A stretch of 64,000 nt of DNA from Opitutaceae bacterium. GTDB lineage: Bacteria; Verrucomicrobiota; Verrucomicrobiia; Opitutales; Opitutaceae. Position 1 is the stretch's first letter, and every line of letters starts with the position of its first letter. Positions 52,125-60,091 of the stretch are shown piece by piece. The notes beneath the pieces are model-generated. The model was not told where the DNA came from. It searched no databases and was given only the letters and a program-made list of their open reading frames with translations. Location of the stretch: contig JAUSID010000136.1 of the NCBI GenBank assembly GCA_030648295.1, positions 1 through 64,000 of the forward strand, in the 5' to 3' direction. The translations under genes were made by a program, and so were the position numbers.

Positions 52125-52179
52125 GCGGGCCGTCCGATAATTGCTTCCGTCGCCCGCGCGACGGGTGCATGTTGCGGGC

Positions 52180-53178
52180 ATGTTTCGCCTCCGCGCCGCT
52201 GTATTTGGATTCCTGATTTCCGCGCTCGCCGGGTCGGCGGCGCAGCCGAAGGCTCCCGCGCCGCCCCCGCCGCCCCGGTTCAGTTTCGTCGCGCTCGGGT
52301 GCATGCCGTACGGAAAGGAAAAGTTTCCCGCCTACGAGCGGCTGCTGCGGGAAATCGATCGATACGCCCCGGCTTTCGTCGTCCACTGCGGTGACACCAA
52401 GTCCGGCTCCGAGCCGCCGACCGACGCGTTTCTCGTGCAGGTGCGAACCTGGTTCAATTCGTTGAACAGCGCCGTGATTTACACGCCGGGCGACAACGAG
52501 TGGACGGACGTGCACCGCACGAACAACGGCCAGGAGGATCCGCTGGTGTGGCTGGCCAAGGTGCGCACCACGTACTTTGCGGAGGAACGCAGCATGGGCC
52601 GGAAGCCGATTCCGTTGCTCACGCAGCGCCGCGACCCGGCGTTCGCAAAATTCGTGGAGAACGCGCGCTGGTCGCGGGACAAGGTCGTGTTCGCCACCGT
52701 CCACGTGGTCGGCAGCAACAACAACTGCCAGCCGGCCGTGCCGGGCGCGATGGAGGAATTCGAGGAGCGGGACCGCGCCAACGAAGCGTGGATACGGGCG
52801 ACGTTCGCGGAGGCGCAGGCCGCCGGCGCCGCGGGCGTGGCGCTGTTTTTCCAGGCGCAACCATTCGGCTCGCTGGAACGGACGGATCGTCGGTCGGGTT
52901 TCACGCGCTTTCTCAAGACGATGGAGGACGAAGCGCGGCGGTTCGCGAAGCCGGTCCTGCTCGTCCACGCCGACGAACATCGCTACCGGCTCGAACACGA
53001 TCTGCGGTTCCGGCGCGACGGTGAGCCGGTGGCCAACGTTACGCGGCTGGAAACCTTCGGAGACTTCGACCTCCATGCCACGTTGGTCGTGGTCGATCCG
53101 GCGTCGCCGCACGTTTTCCTGGCCGGTCCGCTGCTGGTGCCCGCGAACGCGCTGCCCGTGCTGCCACGGAAGAAATGA
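52180..53178 (+). CDS. Secreted metallophosphoesterase-like protein
   Basis: A 332-residue protein with a signal peptide (MFRLRAAVFGFLISALAGSA) and a calcineurin-like core: FSFVALGCMPYGKEKFPAYE, FVVHCGDTKSGSEPPTDAFL, VIYTPGDNEWTDVHRTNNG, FATVHVVGSNNNCQPAVPGA, and LLVHADEHRYRLEHD near the end. GDTK and GDNEW replace the usual GDxx and GNHD motifs, as in a family of periplasmic metallophosphoesterases; His of HADEH would be the late metal ligand. Substrate unknown, probably an extracytoplasmic phosphate ester. ATG 52180 begins the signal. Confidence 0.75.
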   Translation: MFRLRAAVFGFLISALAGSAAQPKAPAPPPPPRFSFVALGCMPYGKEKFPAYERLLREIDRYAPAFVVHCGDTKSGSEPPTDAFLVQVRTWFNSLNSAVIYTPGDNEWTDVHRTNNGQEDPLVWLAKVRTTYFAEERSMGRKPIPLLTQRRDPAFAKFVENARWSRDKVVFATVHVVGSNNNCQPAVPGAMEEFEERDRANEAWIRATFAEAQAAGAAGVALFFQAQPFGSLERTDRRSGFTRFLKTMEDEARRFAKPVLLVHADEHRYRLEHDLRFRRDGEPVANVTRLETFGDFDLHATLVVVDPASPHVFLAGPLLVPANALPVLPRKK

Positions 53179-53261
53179 ACGCGAACGATTACGATAAAGA
53201 GAACGATGCAGGCGCAGTCGGCCGAGTTCCGCGGCTTGCGAAGTGGCTGCGGCGATCGGCC

Positions 53262-53332
53262 GTAGCAGCCGAGGTGACGAGGCTGGAATTTTCAATGGCC
53301 CGGTACGCCAGCCTCCTTACGTCGGCTGCTAC
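53262..53332. repeat. Inverted repeat pair, GTAGCAGCCGAGG family
   Basis: Arms 53262-53286 (GTAGCAGCCGAGGTGACGAG...) and 53308-53332 (ending CGGCTGCTAC), a second locus of the element at 2940-3051. It occupies most of the space before the CinA-domain gene. Confidence 0.85.
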
Positions 53333-53398
53333 GGTCTGCGGCCCGCTCGACGCTTTTGTGCTGCGGCCGGTTCACCGACCCGCATCATCCGTCGCGCC

Positions 53399-53914
53399 AT
53401 GAAAACCCTCCTGCGCCAAATGATCGAGTTGAAGCGCCTCATGCTGCGGCGGCCGGCGCTGACGCTGGCTGCCGCGGAAAGCCTTACGTGCGGCCGCGTG
53501 CAGGCGCGGGTTGGCGAAATATCGGGCGCTTCCGATTTTTTTCTCGGCGGCATCACCACCTACACGCTCGACCAGAAGGTCGAGCACCTCGGGGTCGATC
53601 GGGCGTCGGCGCGCCGGGTCAAAAGTGTGTCGGCCGCGGTGGCGGAGCAAATGGCCCGGGGCGTCTGCCGCTTGTTCGGCAGTGACGTCGGTGTCGCCAC
53701 CACGGGTTATGCCGAGACCTCGCCGGCAGATCGCGTCGAGAATCCGTTTGCGTGGTGGGCGCTCGCGCACCGGCGGCGCGGCCGTTTCGTCGCGTTGCGC
53801 AGTGGCCGGATAGAATGTCCCGGCGCGCGCCGCATCGAAGCGCAGGTCATCGTCGCTGACGCCGTACTCGCCGAGCTCCTGGCGTATTTGGAGGAACTGC
53901 GCGCGGTTGGCTGA
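53399..53914 (+). CDS. CinA C-terminal domain protein (nicotinamide-nucleotide amidase, PncC-like)
   Basis: A 171-residue stand-alone CinA C-terminal domain. The signature is TLAAAESLTCGRVQARVGEI, SGASDFFLGGITTYTLDQKV, LGVD...AVAEQMARGVCRLF, VGVATTGYAET, matching the family pattern AES.TGG.. and G...Y....K...LGV and A...TG.AGP. The usual TGG in AESCTGG is TCG here, and the distal TGIAGP is TTGYAET. Enzymes of this family deamidate NMN to NaMN in NAD recycling. Conservation of the catalytic Ser is visible; other active-site differences reduce certainty about activity. ATG 53399. Confidence 0.8.
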   Translation: MKTLLRQMIELKRLMLRRPALTLAAAESLTCGRVQARVGEISGASDFFLGGITTYTLDQKVEHLGVDRASARRVKSVSAAVAEQMARGVCRLFGSDVGVATTGYAETSPADRVENPFAWWALAHRRRGRFVALRSGRIECPGARRIEAQVIVADAVLAELLAYLEELRAVG

Positions 53915-54022
53915 CGGTGGCACCCGCTGGATGAACACACTCCGGCGCTTCGCGCCACCCCTCTCGAGAGTGGACCTTGAAGAACGGTCCGCCGGTGACT
54001 CGGCGGTCGACAAAGTTGACTC

Positions 54023-54700
54023 CTACGGCGCCAGCTTCTGCACCAGGTTCATCAACGGCTGCACTTCCGGGACCGGTTGGACCCAGTCGCTATAAAGCAG
54101 CTCCGGCAAGGTGTAGCGGGTGTTGTAGAGCGTGAAATTCGCCTGGTCGTTGCGCGAGATGTGACCCGCTTTCACCGTGGCACCGGCGTACAAGCCCGTC
54201 GTTTTCGTGTAGGCCAGGAGCGGCGTCTTCAGAATTTCCTCGCGGTTGCGTTCGACTTCCGCGGCCTTCGGGCCCGCGACGGCCTTGGCATCCACCCCGA
54301 TGTTGAACCGGTTCTTGAACAGCTGTCGCGGCGTACTCTCGTCCGTGATGATGAACACGCTCTCGATCGACTTGGCGCCGAGTTGGAATCCGAGGCTGGC
54401 TTCACCGGCGTTGATCAGCACCGGCACGCTCCAGCGGCCGTTCGGACGCCGCACCATGATGACGCCGTAGCCATCCTTTATGCCGAGGAAGAGTCCCGCC
54501 TTGAACTGGTTGAGGATCAACACCGCCTTCGCCCGCTGCCATACCTGCGGCGGGATGGCCGTGTTGGTGTGGGTTTGGAACTCCTGGAGAATCGCCTCAC
54601 AGCTTTGGACGCGATCGACGAGAGCGGCGCGAGTCGGCTCGGCGCGGGCGCTGGCTCCGGCAAAGAGCGCGAGAACTGAGAGCAGCAGGAAATTCTTCAT
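54023..54700 (-). CDS. SYLF (YSC84) domain lipid-binding protein, secreted
   Basis: A 225-residue secreted protein. Signal peptide MKNFLLLSVLALFAGASARA, then a helical N-terminal part and a SYLF/YSC84 domain: AVLILNQFKAGLFLGIKDGY, GVIMVRRPNGRWSVPVLINA, GEASLGFQLGAKSIESVFII. Such domains bind phosphoinositides in eukaryotes and are outer-membrane-associated in bacteria. ATG 54700 starts the signal. Role in this organism unknown. Confidence 0.9.
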   Translation of the reverse strand: MKNFLLLSVLALFAGASARAEPTRAALVDRVQSCEAILQEFQTHTNTAIPPQVWQRAKAVLILNQFKAGLFLGIKDGYGVIMVRRPNGRWSVPVLINAGEASLGFQLGAKSIESVFIITDESTPRQLFKNRFNIGVDAKAVAGPKAAEVERNREEILKTPLLAYTKTTGLYAGATVKAGHISRNDQANFTLYNTRYTLPELLYSDWVQPVPEVQPLMNLVQKLAP

Positions 54701-54909
54701 AGCTGGGCGGGACGGTAAATTTTGGCGAGTGTAGGCATGGCGGAAGGGAGTTGAAAAGCGCCGATTGTGAATTGTTCCGGCCGGAATTTGCCGGGATGGC
54801 AACGGACGCTGGTTGCGGAATCTCACAAACTGGCGGCAGTCGGGGCTGGCGCCGCCGGCAAATTCCTTAATTCGCCACCATGTGGCGAAGAACCCCGGAA
54901 AGCGGCCGG

Positions 54910-55281
54910 TTAGTCCAAGCCACGGGCGGTGAGCTCATCCTCGTCCCAGCCGAGATAATGCCCCAGCTCGTGCAGATACGTGAGCCGCACCTCCTCACGA
55001 TAGATTTCCTCATCGGCTTCGGCAAAATCCCACAGGTTTTCGAGGTAGAGCAGGATTTGCGGCGGTGCGGGATTGTCATGCGCGAGCTCGGTGCCGTGCG
55101 GGTTGCCGGTGAAGAGACCCAGGATATCGGCCTCGAATCCTTCCGCCAGCACGTCCCGGGCCGGCAGCTGTTCATAATGGACCGCGACGTCGCGCGCGAG
55201 CGGACGGATTTCCGGCGGCAGCTGGCGCTGCGCCGCCCCGACGGCGTCGGCGGCAACTTTGGTGAGGCGGTCGAAATCCAT
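54910..55281 (-). CDS. Minimal metallopeptidase (zincin, DUF1025-like)
   Basis: A 123-residue protein of the small zincin family: HYEQLPARDVLAEGFEADIL, GLFTGN, ILLYLENLWDFAEADEEIYR, EEVRLTYLHELGHYLGWDED. HELGH is the zinc-binding helix, and the following GWDEDEL supplies the downstream ligand in this family. It follows the ABC permease gene by 19 nt on the same strand, so it may be co-transcribed with the exporter operon. Substrate unknown. Confidence 0.88.
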   Translation of the reverse strand: MDFDRLTKVAADAVGAAQRQLPPEIRPLARDVAVHYEQLPARDVLAEGFEADILGLFTGNPHGTELAHDNPAPPQILLYLENLWDFAEADEEIYREEVRLTYLHELGHYLGWDEDELTARGLD

Positions 55282-55300
55282 TTCGCGTCGTTAACGGGGA

Positions 55301-57091
55301 TCAGGCGCGCAATTCCGACGAAAGATCGAGTTTTTCGAACCGGCCGCCCAGCCACCACAGCCCAAGCCATACCTCGGCGAGGAGAATCAGGAGTACGGCC
55401 ACCGCGGCAATGGTCACCGCCGCGACGGGTCCCACCAGCCATTGCAGGATGAAGATCAACAGGGCGCCGAACAGGGTGGGGGGCAGGAGCGCGGCCGTCA
55501 TGGTCAACAGCTGGGCAAAGAAAAAGATCATCCGCTGGCCGACGACCTCGACGCCACCGCCGCGGCCACGGCTGGCCTGAAACCATCCGGGAAAAAGCAA
55601 CGTGGCGGCGTTCGGCACCAGCAATTGCAGGGCCACGAGCACCGGCACGAGGACGGCGAGCCCGAGCGCCGTCGCGACCCGCAGCTGGAGGGTGAGCCAC
55701 ACCAGGCCCGGCCGAAGCGGATGAAACGTCAGGGCAAGGACGAGGATGGCGAGCCACAGGATGGCAGTGAGGATTGCCGTGGGCGCGAGCAGCTGCCCAA
55801 GCACAACTTGCCATCCAGCGAGTGGATACGTCTTTAGGATGTCGGCATTCGGCAGATCGGTGCGCATGTCCTGCCGCGCGAATTGGGGGCCGACGAGCAG
55901 GGTGTAGCCGGAAAAGATCAGCGCGAAGACACCGATTCCAGGCAGGAGGCCGCGCCAGGCCGGCTGGGTATTCATCCACGAACACCCGGCTATGATTACC
56001 AGCGTGCACCCGACAAAGACGCGCGGCGTGAAATAGGGCCAGGTCGAGAGGAGGTTTTTCCAGAGGAAGGCGATCTCCGGCCGGCCCACCGCGGCGAGCT
56101 TGAAGGGGGCAGGCCGGCCCTTGCTGGCCGCATTTCCGATTCGCCGATCACCCGCGCGCCAGGCCGCGACGCGCGCGGCGCGTTTCTGCGCCTGATCAAT
56201 GGTCGCGTCCTCGAACGACACCGCGGTTTGCACGACCCACAGGTAGTGCAGGGTGATGACCGCGAGAGCCGGGGCGAAGACCGTGAGAAACGTGCGCGTG
56301 TCGGCGGCGAGAAACGGGGCGATGATCAGTTTCAATGGCCATACCACCCAGCCGAGCGGCGCAGTCCCGGCCAGGGTCACGACCCAGTCGGCGATCGCGC
56401 TCAGCGCGAACTCGTCCGTAAACTCCGGCAGCCGGCCCGAAGCGGGAAGCTGCCAAATCGTAAGCGCGGCGATGGTGGCGAACAGCGCGACGATCAGCAC
56501 GCGCCGGCGCCACGTTCCGATGCCGCGCTCCGCCAGGCGCGTGAGGGTGAAGTTGGCGCCGCTGAAGTGAAGATTCAACGCCGAGAAAACGAACCACCAG
56601 CCGAGCGCATGCGTGAGCGGGTTGCCTTCGACGAATGACCAGCGGTTGGAAAACAGCATCATCACACCTGCGCCGATCAGGTTGCGAAACTGGCTGCTCA
56701 GCAGCCGAAAGTGTACCAGGGCGCGCCGCGTGACGGGCGCGGGGAAAAGGAACGCGATTTCGGCCTCGGTGAACCCAAGCGCCGCGGGTCGCGCCGGTAT
56801 CACCCACATGAGTACGAGCAGTACGAACAGTGCGATTGCCCCCATCGCCGACGCGAAGGGCAGCCAGTCGATTGCGAGCATGGCATCCGCGGTTCGCAGC
56901 GCCTCCGCCGGCGCGTGCGGCGGGAGTCGTCGCGCCGGAGGGCCGGCGAGACCACGGAAGAAGAAGAAGTAGAAATAGGCGAACCCGACGATTCCGCCTG
57001 CCAGGTATTTCGGCTGCCGCAGCCGCCGCAGGCGTGACCACGTCCAGTTCTTGAACGACGTCAGCCGCAGGTAAATCAGCGCGCGAAGCAT
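55301..57091 (-). CDS. ABC-type exporter permease (ABC-2-like)
   Basis: A 596-residue integral membrane protein with about eleven hydrophobic segments, beginning MLRALIYLRLTSFKNWTWSR and ending FEKLDLSSELRA. Early motif FLFPAPVTRRALVHFRLLSS and the large central cytoplasmic loop resemble putative ABC exporter permeases that pair with single ATPase subunits. ATG 57091 is preferred over upstream in-frame codons that translate the heptamer array. The ATPase gene is 213 nt upstream on the same strand, separated by that array; the zincin gene is 19 nt downstream. Exported substrate unknown. Confidence 0.75.
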   Translation of the reverse strand: MLRALIYLRLTSFKNWTWSRLRRLRQPKYLAGGIVGFAYFYFFFFRGLAGPPARRLPPHAPAEALRTADAMLAIDWLPFASAMGAIALFVLLVLMWVIPARPAALGFTEAEIAFLFPAPVTRRALVHFRLLSSQFRNLIGAGVMMLFSNRWSFVEGNPLTHALGWWFVFSALNLHFSGANFTLTRLAERGIGTWRRRVLIVALFATIAALTIWQLPASGRLPEFTDEFALSAIADWVVTLAGTAPLGWVVWPLKLIIAPFLAADTRTFLTVFAPALAVITLHYLWVVQTAVSFEDATIDQAQKRAARVAAWRAGDRRIGNAASKGRPAPFKLAAVGRPEIAFLWKNLLSTWPYFTPRVFVGCTLVIIAGCSWMNTQPAWRGLLPGIGVFALIFSGYTLLVGPQFARQDMRTDLPNADILKTYPLAGWQVVLGQLLAPTAILTAILWLAILVLALTFHPLRPGLVWLTLQLRVATALGLAVLVPVLVALQLLVPNAATLLFPGWFQASRGRGGGVEVVGQRMIFFFAQLLTMTAALLPPTLFGALLIFILQWLVGPVAAVTIAAVAVLLILLAEVWLGLWWLGGRFEKLDLSSELRA

Positions 57092-57185
57092 GGTCGGAAG
57101 AACGCGAGACTTGGAAGAACGCGAGACGTGGAAGACGTGTAAGACTCGGGAAGAGGAAATGCTAAGAAAAGTTATGGGGTAAAAT

Positions 57186-57301
57186 ATCTGACCTCTGACG
57201 GCTGACCTCTGACGTCTGACCTTTGGCATCTGGCTTCTGGCCTCTACCTCCGACGTGCGACTCCGACATCTGACATCTGATCTCTGACTTCTGACGTCTG
57301 A
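57186..57301 (-). repeat. Heptamer array CAGANNN between ABC ATPase and permease genes
   Basis: Minus-strand words CAGACGT, CAGAAGT, CAGAGAT, CAGATGT, CAGATGT, a short irregular stretch, CAGAAGC, CAGATGC, CAAAGGT, CAGACGT, CAGAGGT, CAGCCGT, CAGAGGT. The orientation follows the operon direction. The array ends 2 nt before the ATPase stop codon and lies upstream of the permease start. Confidence 0.9.
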
Positions 57302-57303
57302 TC

Positions 57304-58035
57304 TCAGCGTTCCGAGCCGCCAGTGGCGCGGATGAAGACCTCCTCGAGGTTGACGTTGGCGTCGCCATTGCTGAATCGGGCGGCGACCTCGGCGAGCGTG
57401 CCGTCGGCGATTTTTTCTCCCTGCTTCAGGATCAACACATGGGTGCAAACCTCCTGGAGCAGATGCAGGAGATGTGAACTAAGGACGATGGTCGCGCCTT
57501 CGCGCGCCCGCTTCACGATCGAGTCCTTCATCCGCCGGATGCCGAGCGGGTCGAGGCCCGTGAGCGGCTCATCGAAGAACATCACGCGCGGCGAATGCAA
57601 GAGCCCGCAGGTGATGGCCAGCTTCTGCTTCATGCCGCGCGACAGCTCACCCGGCAGCTGATCGGCCTTGTCGGCAATTTCGAATTCCTCGAGCAGCGGC
57701 TGCGCGATCGCCTCATGCCCGGCTACACCGTAGATTCGGGCCACGAAGTTCAGGTGCTGACGGACGGTAAGATATTCGAACAACCGCGGTTCGTCGGGGA
57801 AGAAGGCCAGCATGCGTTTGGCCGCGACGGGATCGTTTGCCATGTCGTTACCCACAATCCGGATACTACCGGCAGTGGTCGGAATGATGCCAGCCAGGCA
57901 GCGGAGGGTGGTCGTTTTTCCCGCCCCGTTGGGACCAACCAGGCCGAGCACCTCTCCCGGTCCCACCCGGAACGAGAGGTCACGAACGGCGGTGAAGGCT
58001 CCGTAGCGTTTGGCAAGGGCGGCGACCTCAATCAT
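57304..58035 (-). CDS. ABC transporter ATP-binding protein
   Basis: A 243-residue ATPase subunit. Walker A GLVGPNGAGKTTTLRC, Q-loop region LAFFPDEPRLFEYLTV, signature LPGELSRGMKQKLAITCGLL (LSRGM in place of LSGGQ), Walker B RVMFFDEPLTGLDP, and H-loop VLSSHLLHLLQEV. Single-ATPase subunits with this signature serve ABC-2 type exporters, matching the permease at 55301-57091. ATG 58035 gives MIEVAALAKRYGAF. The end reads DANVNLEEVFIRATG, typical of this subfamily. Confidence 0.92.
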   Translation of the reverse strand: MIEVAALAKRYGAFTAVRDLSFRVGPGEVLGLVGPNGAGKTTTLRCLAGIIPTTAGSIRIVGNDMANDPVAAKRMLAFFPDEPRLFEYLTVRQHLNFVARIYGVAGHEAIAQPLLEEFEIADKADQLPGELSRGMKQKLAITCGLLHSPRVMFFDEPLTGLDPLGIRRMKDSIVKRAREGATIVLSSHLLHLLQEVCTHVLILKQGEKIADGTLAEVAARFSNGDANVNLEEVFIRATGGSER

Positions 58036-58185
58036 GAGTGCCGGACGGTGCCTCGCCGGGTGAGTTGCCGCAAGCTTGTGCAAATATCGAGTAACTCTCT
58101 CCCGGGCGATCCGTCATGCTGGCGGTCCGGCTGTCTGCCGTGACATCCCAAAACCTCAAATCGAGTCACAACCTCCGAATTACAC

Positions 58186-58551
58186 ATGAAGTCCCTCAAA
58201 GTTATCATTGTCGCCGTCGCCCTGAGCGTCATGGCCTCCGCCACCGTCGCCCAAGCCCAGGAGAGGAAGAAGGGCGGAATGAGCCCCGAGCAGCAAATCG
58301 CGCAGATCGAGCAGCAGGTCGGCAGCCTGACTGACGCGGAGAAGAAGAAAGTCACCGCGATCTTCGAAAAAACGCGTGAAGCCATGAAGGGCGTTTCGAA
58401 GGAATCGCGCAAAGAGGAGATGCCTAAGATGATGAAGAAACAGAGCGACGAGATCGCGGCGGCGCTGACGCCGGAGCATCGCGAAAAGTACCTGGCTGCC
58501 ATGGCGTCCAAGAAGGGCGGCTCGGGCGGCGGCAAGAAGAAGAACCAGTAA
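58186..58551 (+). CDS. Small periplasmic protein with LTxxQ/Spy-like motifs
   Basis: A 121-residue secreted protein: signal peptide MKSLKVIIVAVALSVMASAT ending AQAQ, then a helical, charged domain with LTDAEKKKVTAIFEKTREAM and ALTPEHREKYLAAMASKK, which look like degenerate LTxxQ repeats of Spy/CpxP-type periplasmic proteins. The C-terminus is Lys/Gly-rich (GGSGGGKKKNQ). Role probably in envelope stress or metal response; evidence is weak because the repeats are degenerate. Divergent from the ABC ATPase gene with a 150-nt spacer. Confidence 0.6.
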   Translation: MKSLKVIIVAVALSVMASATVAQAQERKKGGMSPEQQIAQIEQQVGSLTDAEKKKVTAIFEKTREAMKGVSKESRKEEMPKMMKKQSDEIAAALTPEHREKYLAAMASKKGGSGGGKKKNQ

Positions 58552-58658
58552 TTTTTTGTCAGGGGTTGGTGTTATACGCCGCCGCGGATCGCAGCCCGCG
58601 GCGGCATTCTTTTTGATTTCGTTTCGACTCCATGGCCGGGTCGCGCACGTTGGCGGGG

Positions 58659-59999
58659 ATGCCCGAAAAACTGCGCGTGGTTGTCGTCGGCGGCGGGGCG
58701 GCGGGTTTCTTCGCCGCCATCGCCTGCGCCGGGAAACTCGGCGCCGCGGGCGAGGTTACCATTTACGAACTCACGGCGCATCCGCTGGCGAAGGTGCGCG
58801 TGTCGGGCGGCGGTCGCTGCAATGTGACGCATGCGTGTTTCGAGCCCCGCGAACTGGTCCGCCGGTATCCTCGGGGCGGACGCGAATTGCTGGGCGCTTT
58901 TCATCGGTGGCAGCCGCGGGACACGGTCGCGTGGTTTGCCGCGCGCGGCGTCGAACTGAAAACGGAAGATGACGGACGGATGTTCCCGGTCACCGACGAC
59001 TCCGCCACGATTGTCGACTGCCTCACCGCCGCGGCGACTGAGGCGGGCGTGCGGATTGTCACCACGCTCGGACTGCGCAAGGCAGAACGGGTGGGCCGCG
59101 AGCCGGGCAGCCAGGGGTTCTGGCTGACGCTGACGGATGGCAACGAACTCCGGTGCGAACGGCTCCTGCTCGCGACGGGCGGCAATCGCGCTTCGGCCGG
59201 CTTCACGATCGCGCAGACGCTGGGCCACACCATTGAGCCGCTCGTGCCGTCACTGTTCACGTTTCACATCGATGATGCGCGACTGATTGGGCTGTCGGGC
59301 GTCTCGGTCGAAAACGCGACCGCGAAGGTGGCCGACGCGAAACTCTCCGAGTCGGGGCCGCTGTTGATCACACACTGGGGTCTCAGCGGGCCGGCGATCC
59401 TGAAACTGTCAGCGTGGGGCGCGCGTGAACTCGCCTCGCGCGGTTACGAATTCCCGCTCCAGATCAACTTTGCGGGGCCGCACACGCCGGAGTCGCTGCG
59501 GCAGGAGCTGGCGCGCGTGCGCGAAAAGAACCCCCGCAAACAAATCGGCACCTGGAGCCCGCTGCCGATGCCGCAGCGGCTGTGGGAGCGACTCGTCTTG
59601 GCCGCCGGGATCGCGCCGACGACACCGTGGACGGCGGTGGGAAACACGGCGCTGGCGACTCTGGCGGCACAGCTCACCGCGGCCGAATTCAAGGTGGTGG
59701 GCAAGAGCCTGTTCAAGGAGGAGTTCGTCACGTGCGGCGGCGTGCGTTTGAGCGAGGTGGATTTTCGCACCATGGAGAGTCGCATCTGCCCGGGGCTGCA
59801 TTTCGCGGGGGAGGTGCTGGACATCGACGGCGTCACGGGCGGTTTCAATTTTCAGTCGGCGTGGACCACGGGCATGCTGGCGGGGCTGGCGATGGCCGAA
59901 ACCGGTGCAACGGACGAGTCGAAGCGCGCCGCCGAGAGCGATGTCGGTGCCAGGCGCACTTCGAACGATCCAATCAGGCGGGAGAAAGAGAAAGATTAA
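58659..59999 (+). CDS. NAD(P)/FAD-dependent oxidoreductase, BaiN/HI0933 family
   Basis: A 446-residue flavoprotein of the HI0933/BaiN family. Dinucleotide-binding RVVVVGGGAAGFFAAIACAG, then the family hallmark PLAKVRVSGGGRCNVTHACF, GRMFPVTDDSATIVDCLT, RLLLATGGNRASAGFT, and the late VTCGGVRLSEVDFRTMESRI plus GEVLDIDGVTGGFNFQSAWT. Members hydrogenate or oxidise C=C or other substrates that are mostly unknown. ATG 58632 (nine residues upstream) is an alternative. The 3' end (IRREKEKD) is encoded by GAGAAAGAGAAAGATTAAGA, a word shared with the repeat at 63350-63460. Confidence 0.88.
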   Translation: MPEKLRVVVVGGGAAGFFAAIACAGKLGAAGEVTIYELTAHPLAKVRVSGGGRCNVTHACFEPRELVRRYPRGGRELLGAFHRWQPRDTVAWFAARGVELKTEDDGRMFPVTDDSATIVDCLTAAATEAGVRIVTTLGLRKAERVGREPGSQGFWLTLTDGNELRCERLLLATGGNRASAGFTIAQTLGHTIEPLVPSLFTFHIDDARLIGLSGVSVENATAKVADAKLSESGPLLITHWGLSGPAILKLSAWGARELASRGYEFPLQINFAGPHTPESLRQELARVREKNPRKQIGTWSPLPMPQRLWERLVLAAGIAPTTPWTAVGNTALATLAAQLTAAEFKVVGKSLFKEEFVTCGGVRLSEVDFRTMESRICPGLHFAGEVLDIDGVTGGFNFQSAWTTGMLAGLAMAETGATDESKRAAESDVGARRTSNDPIRREKEKD

Positions 60000-60060
60000 G
60001 AACGAGTGAAGGTTCCCGCACCTCTGGAAAATGAAGTCGGCGATCGGCCAGCACCTGCCG

Positions 60061-60083
60061 TTTGTCATCTATTAGATGACAAA
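60061..60083. terminator. Perfect hairpin between convergent genes
   Basis: TTTGTCATCT (60061-60070) and AGATGACAAA (60074-60083), loop ATT. It lies between the convergent BaiN-type gene and the TPR-SLOG-cyclase gene (stop at 60092). No T-tract, so bidirectional termination is inferred from position. Confidence 0.6.
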
Positions 60084-60091
60084 GGGCGACT

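Noticed and set aside
60061-60083. Operator for the TPR-SLOG-cyclase gene
   Set aside because: The hairpin is downstream of both convergent genes, not upstream of their starts, so a terminator role fits better.
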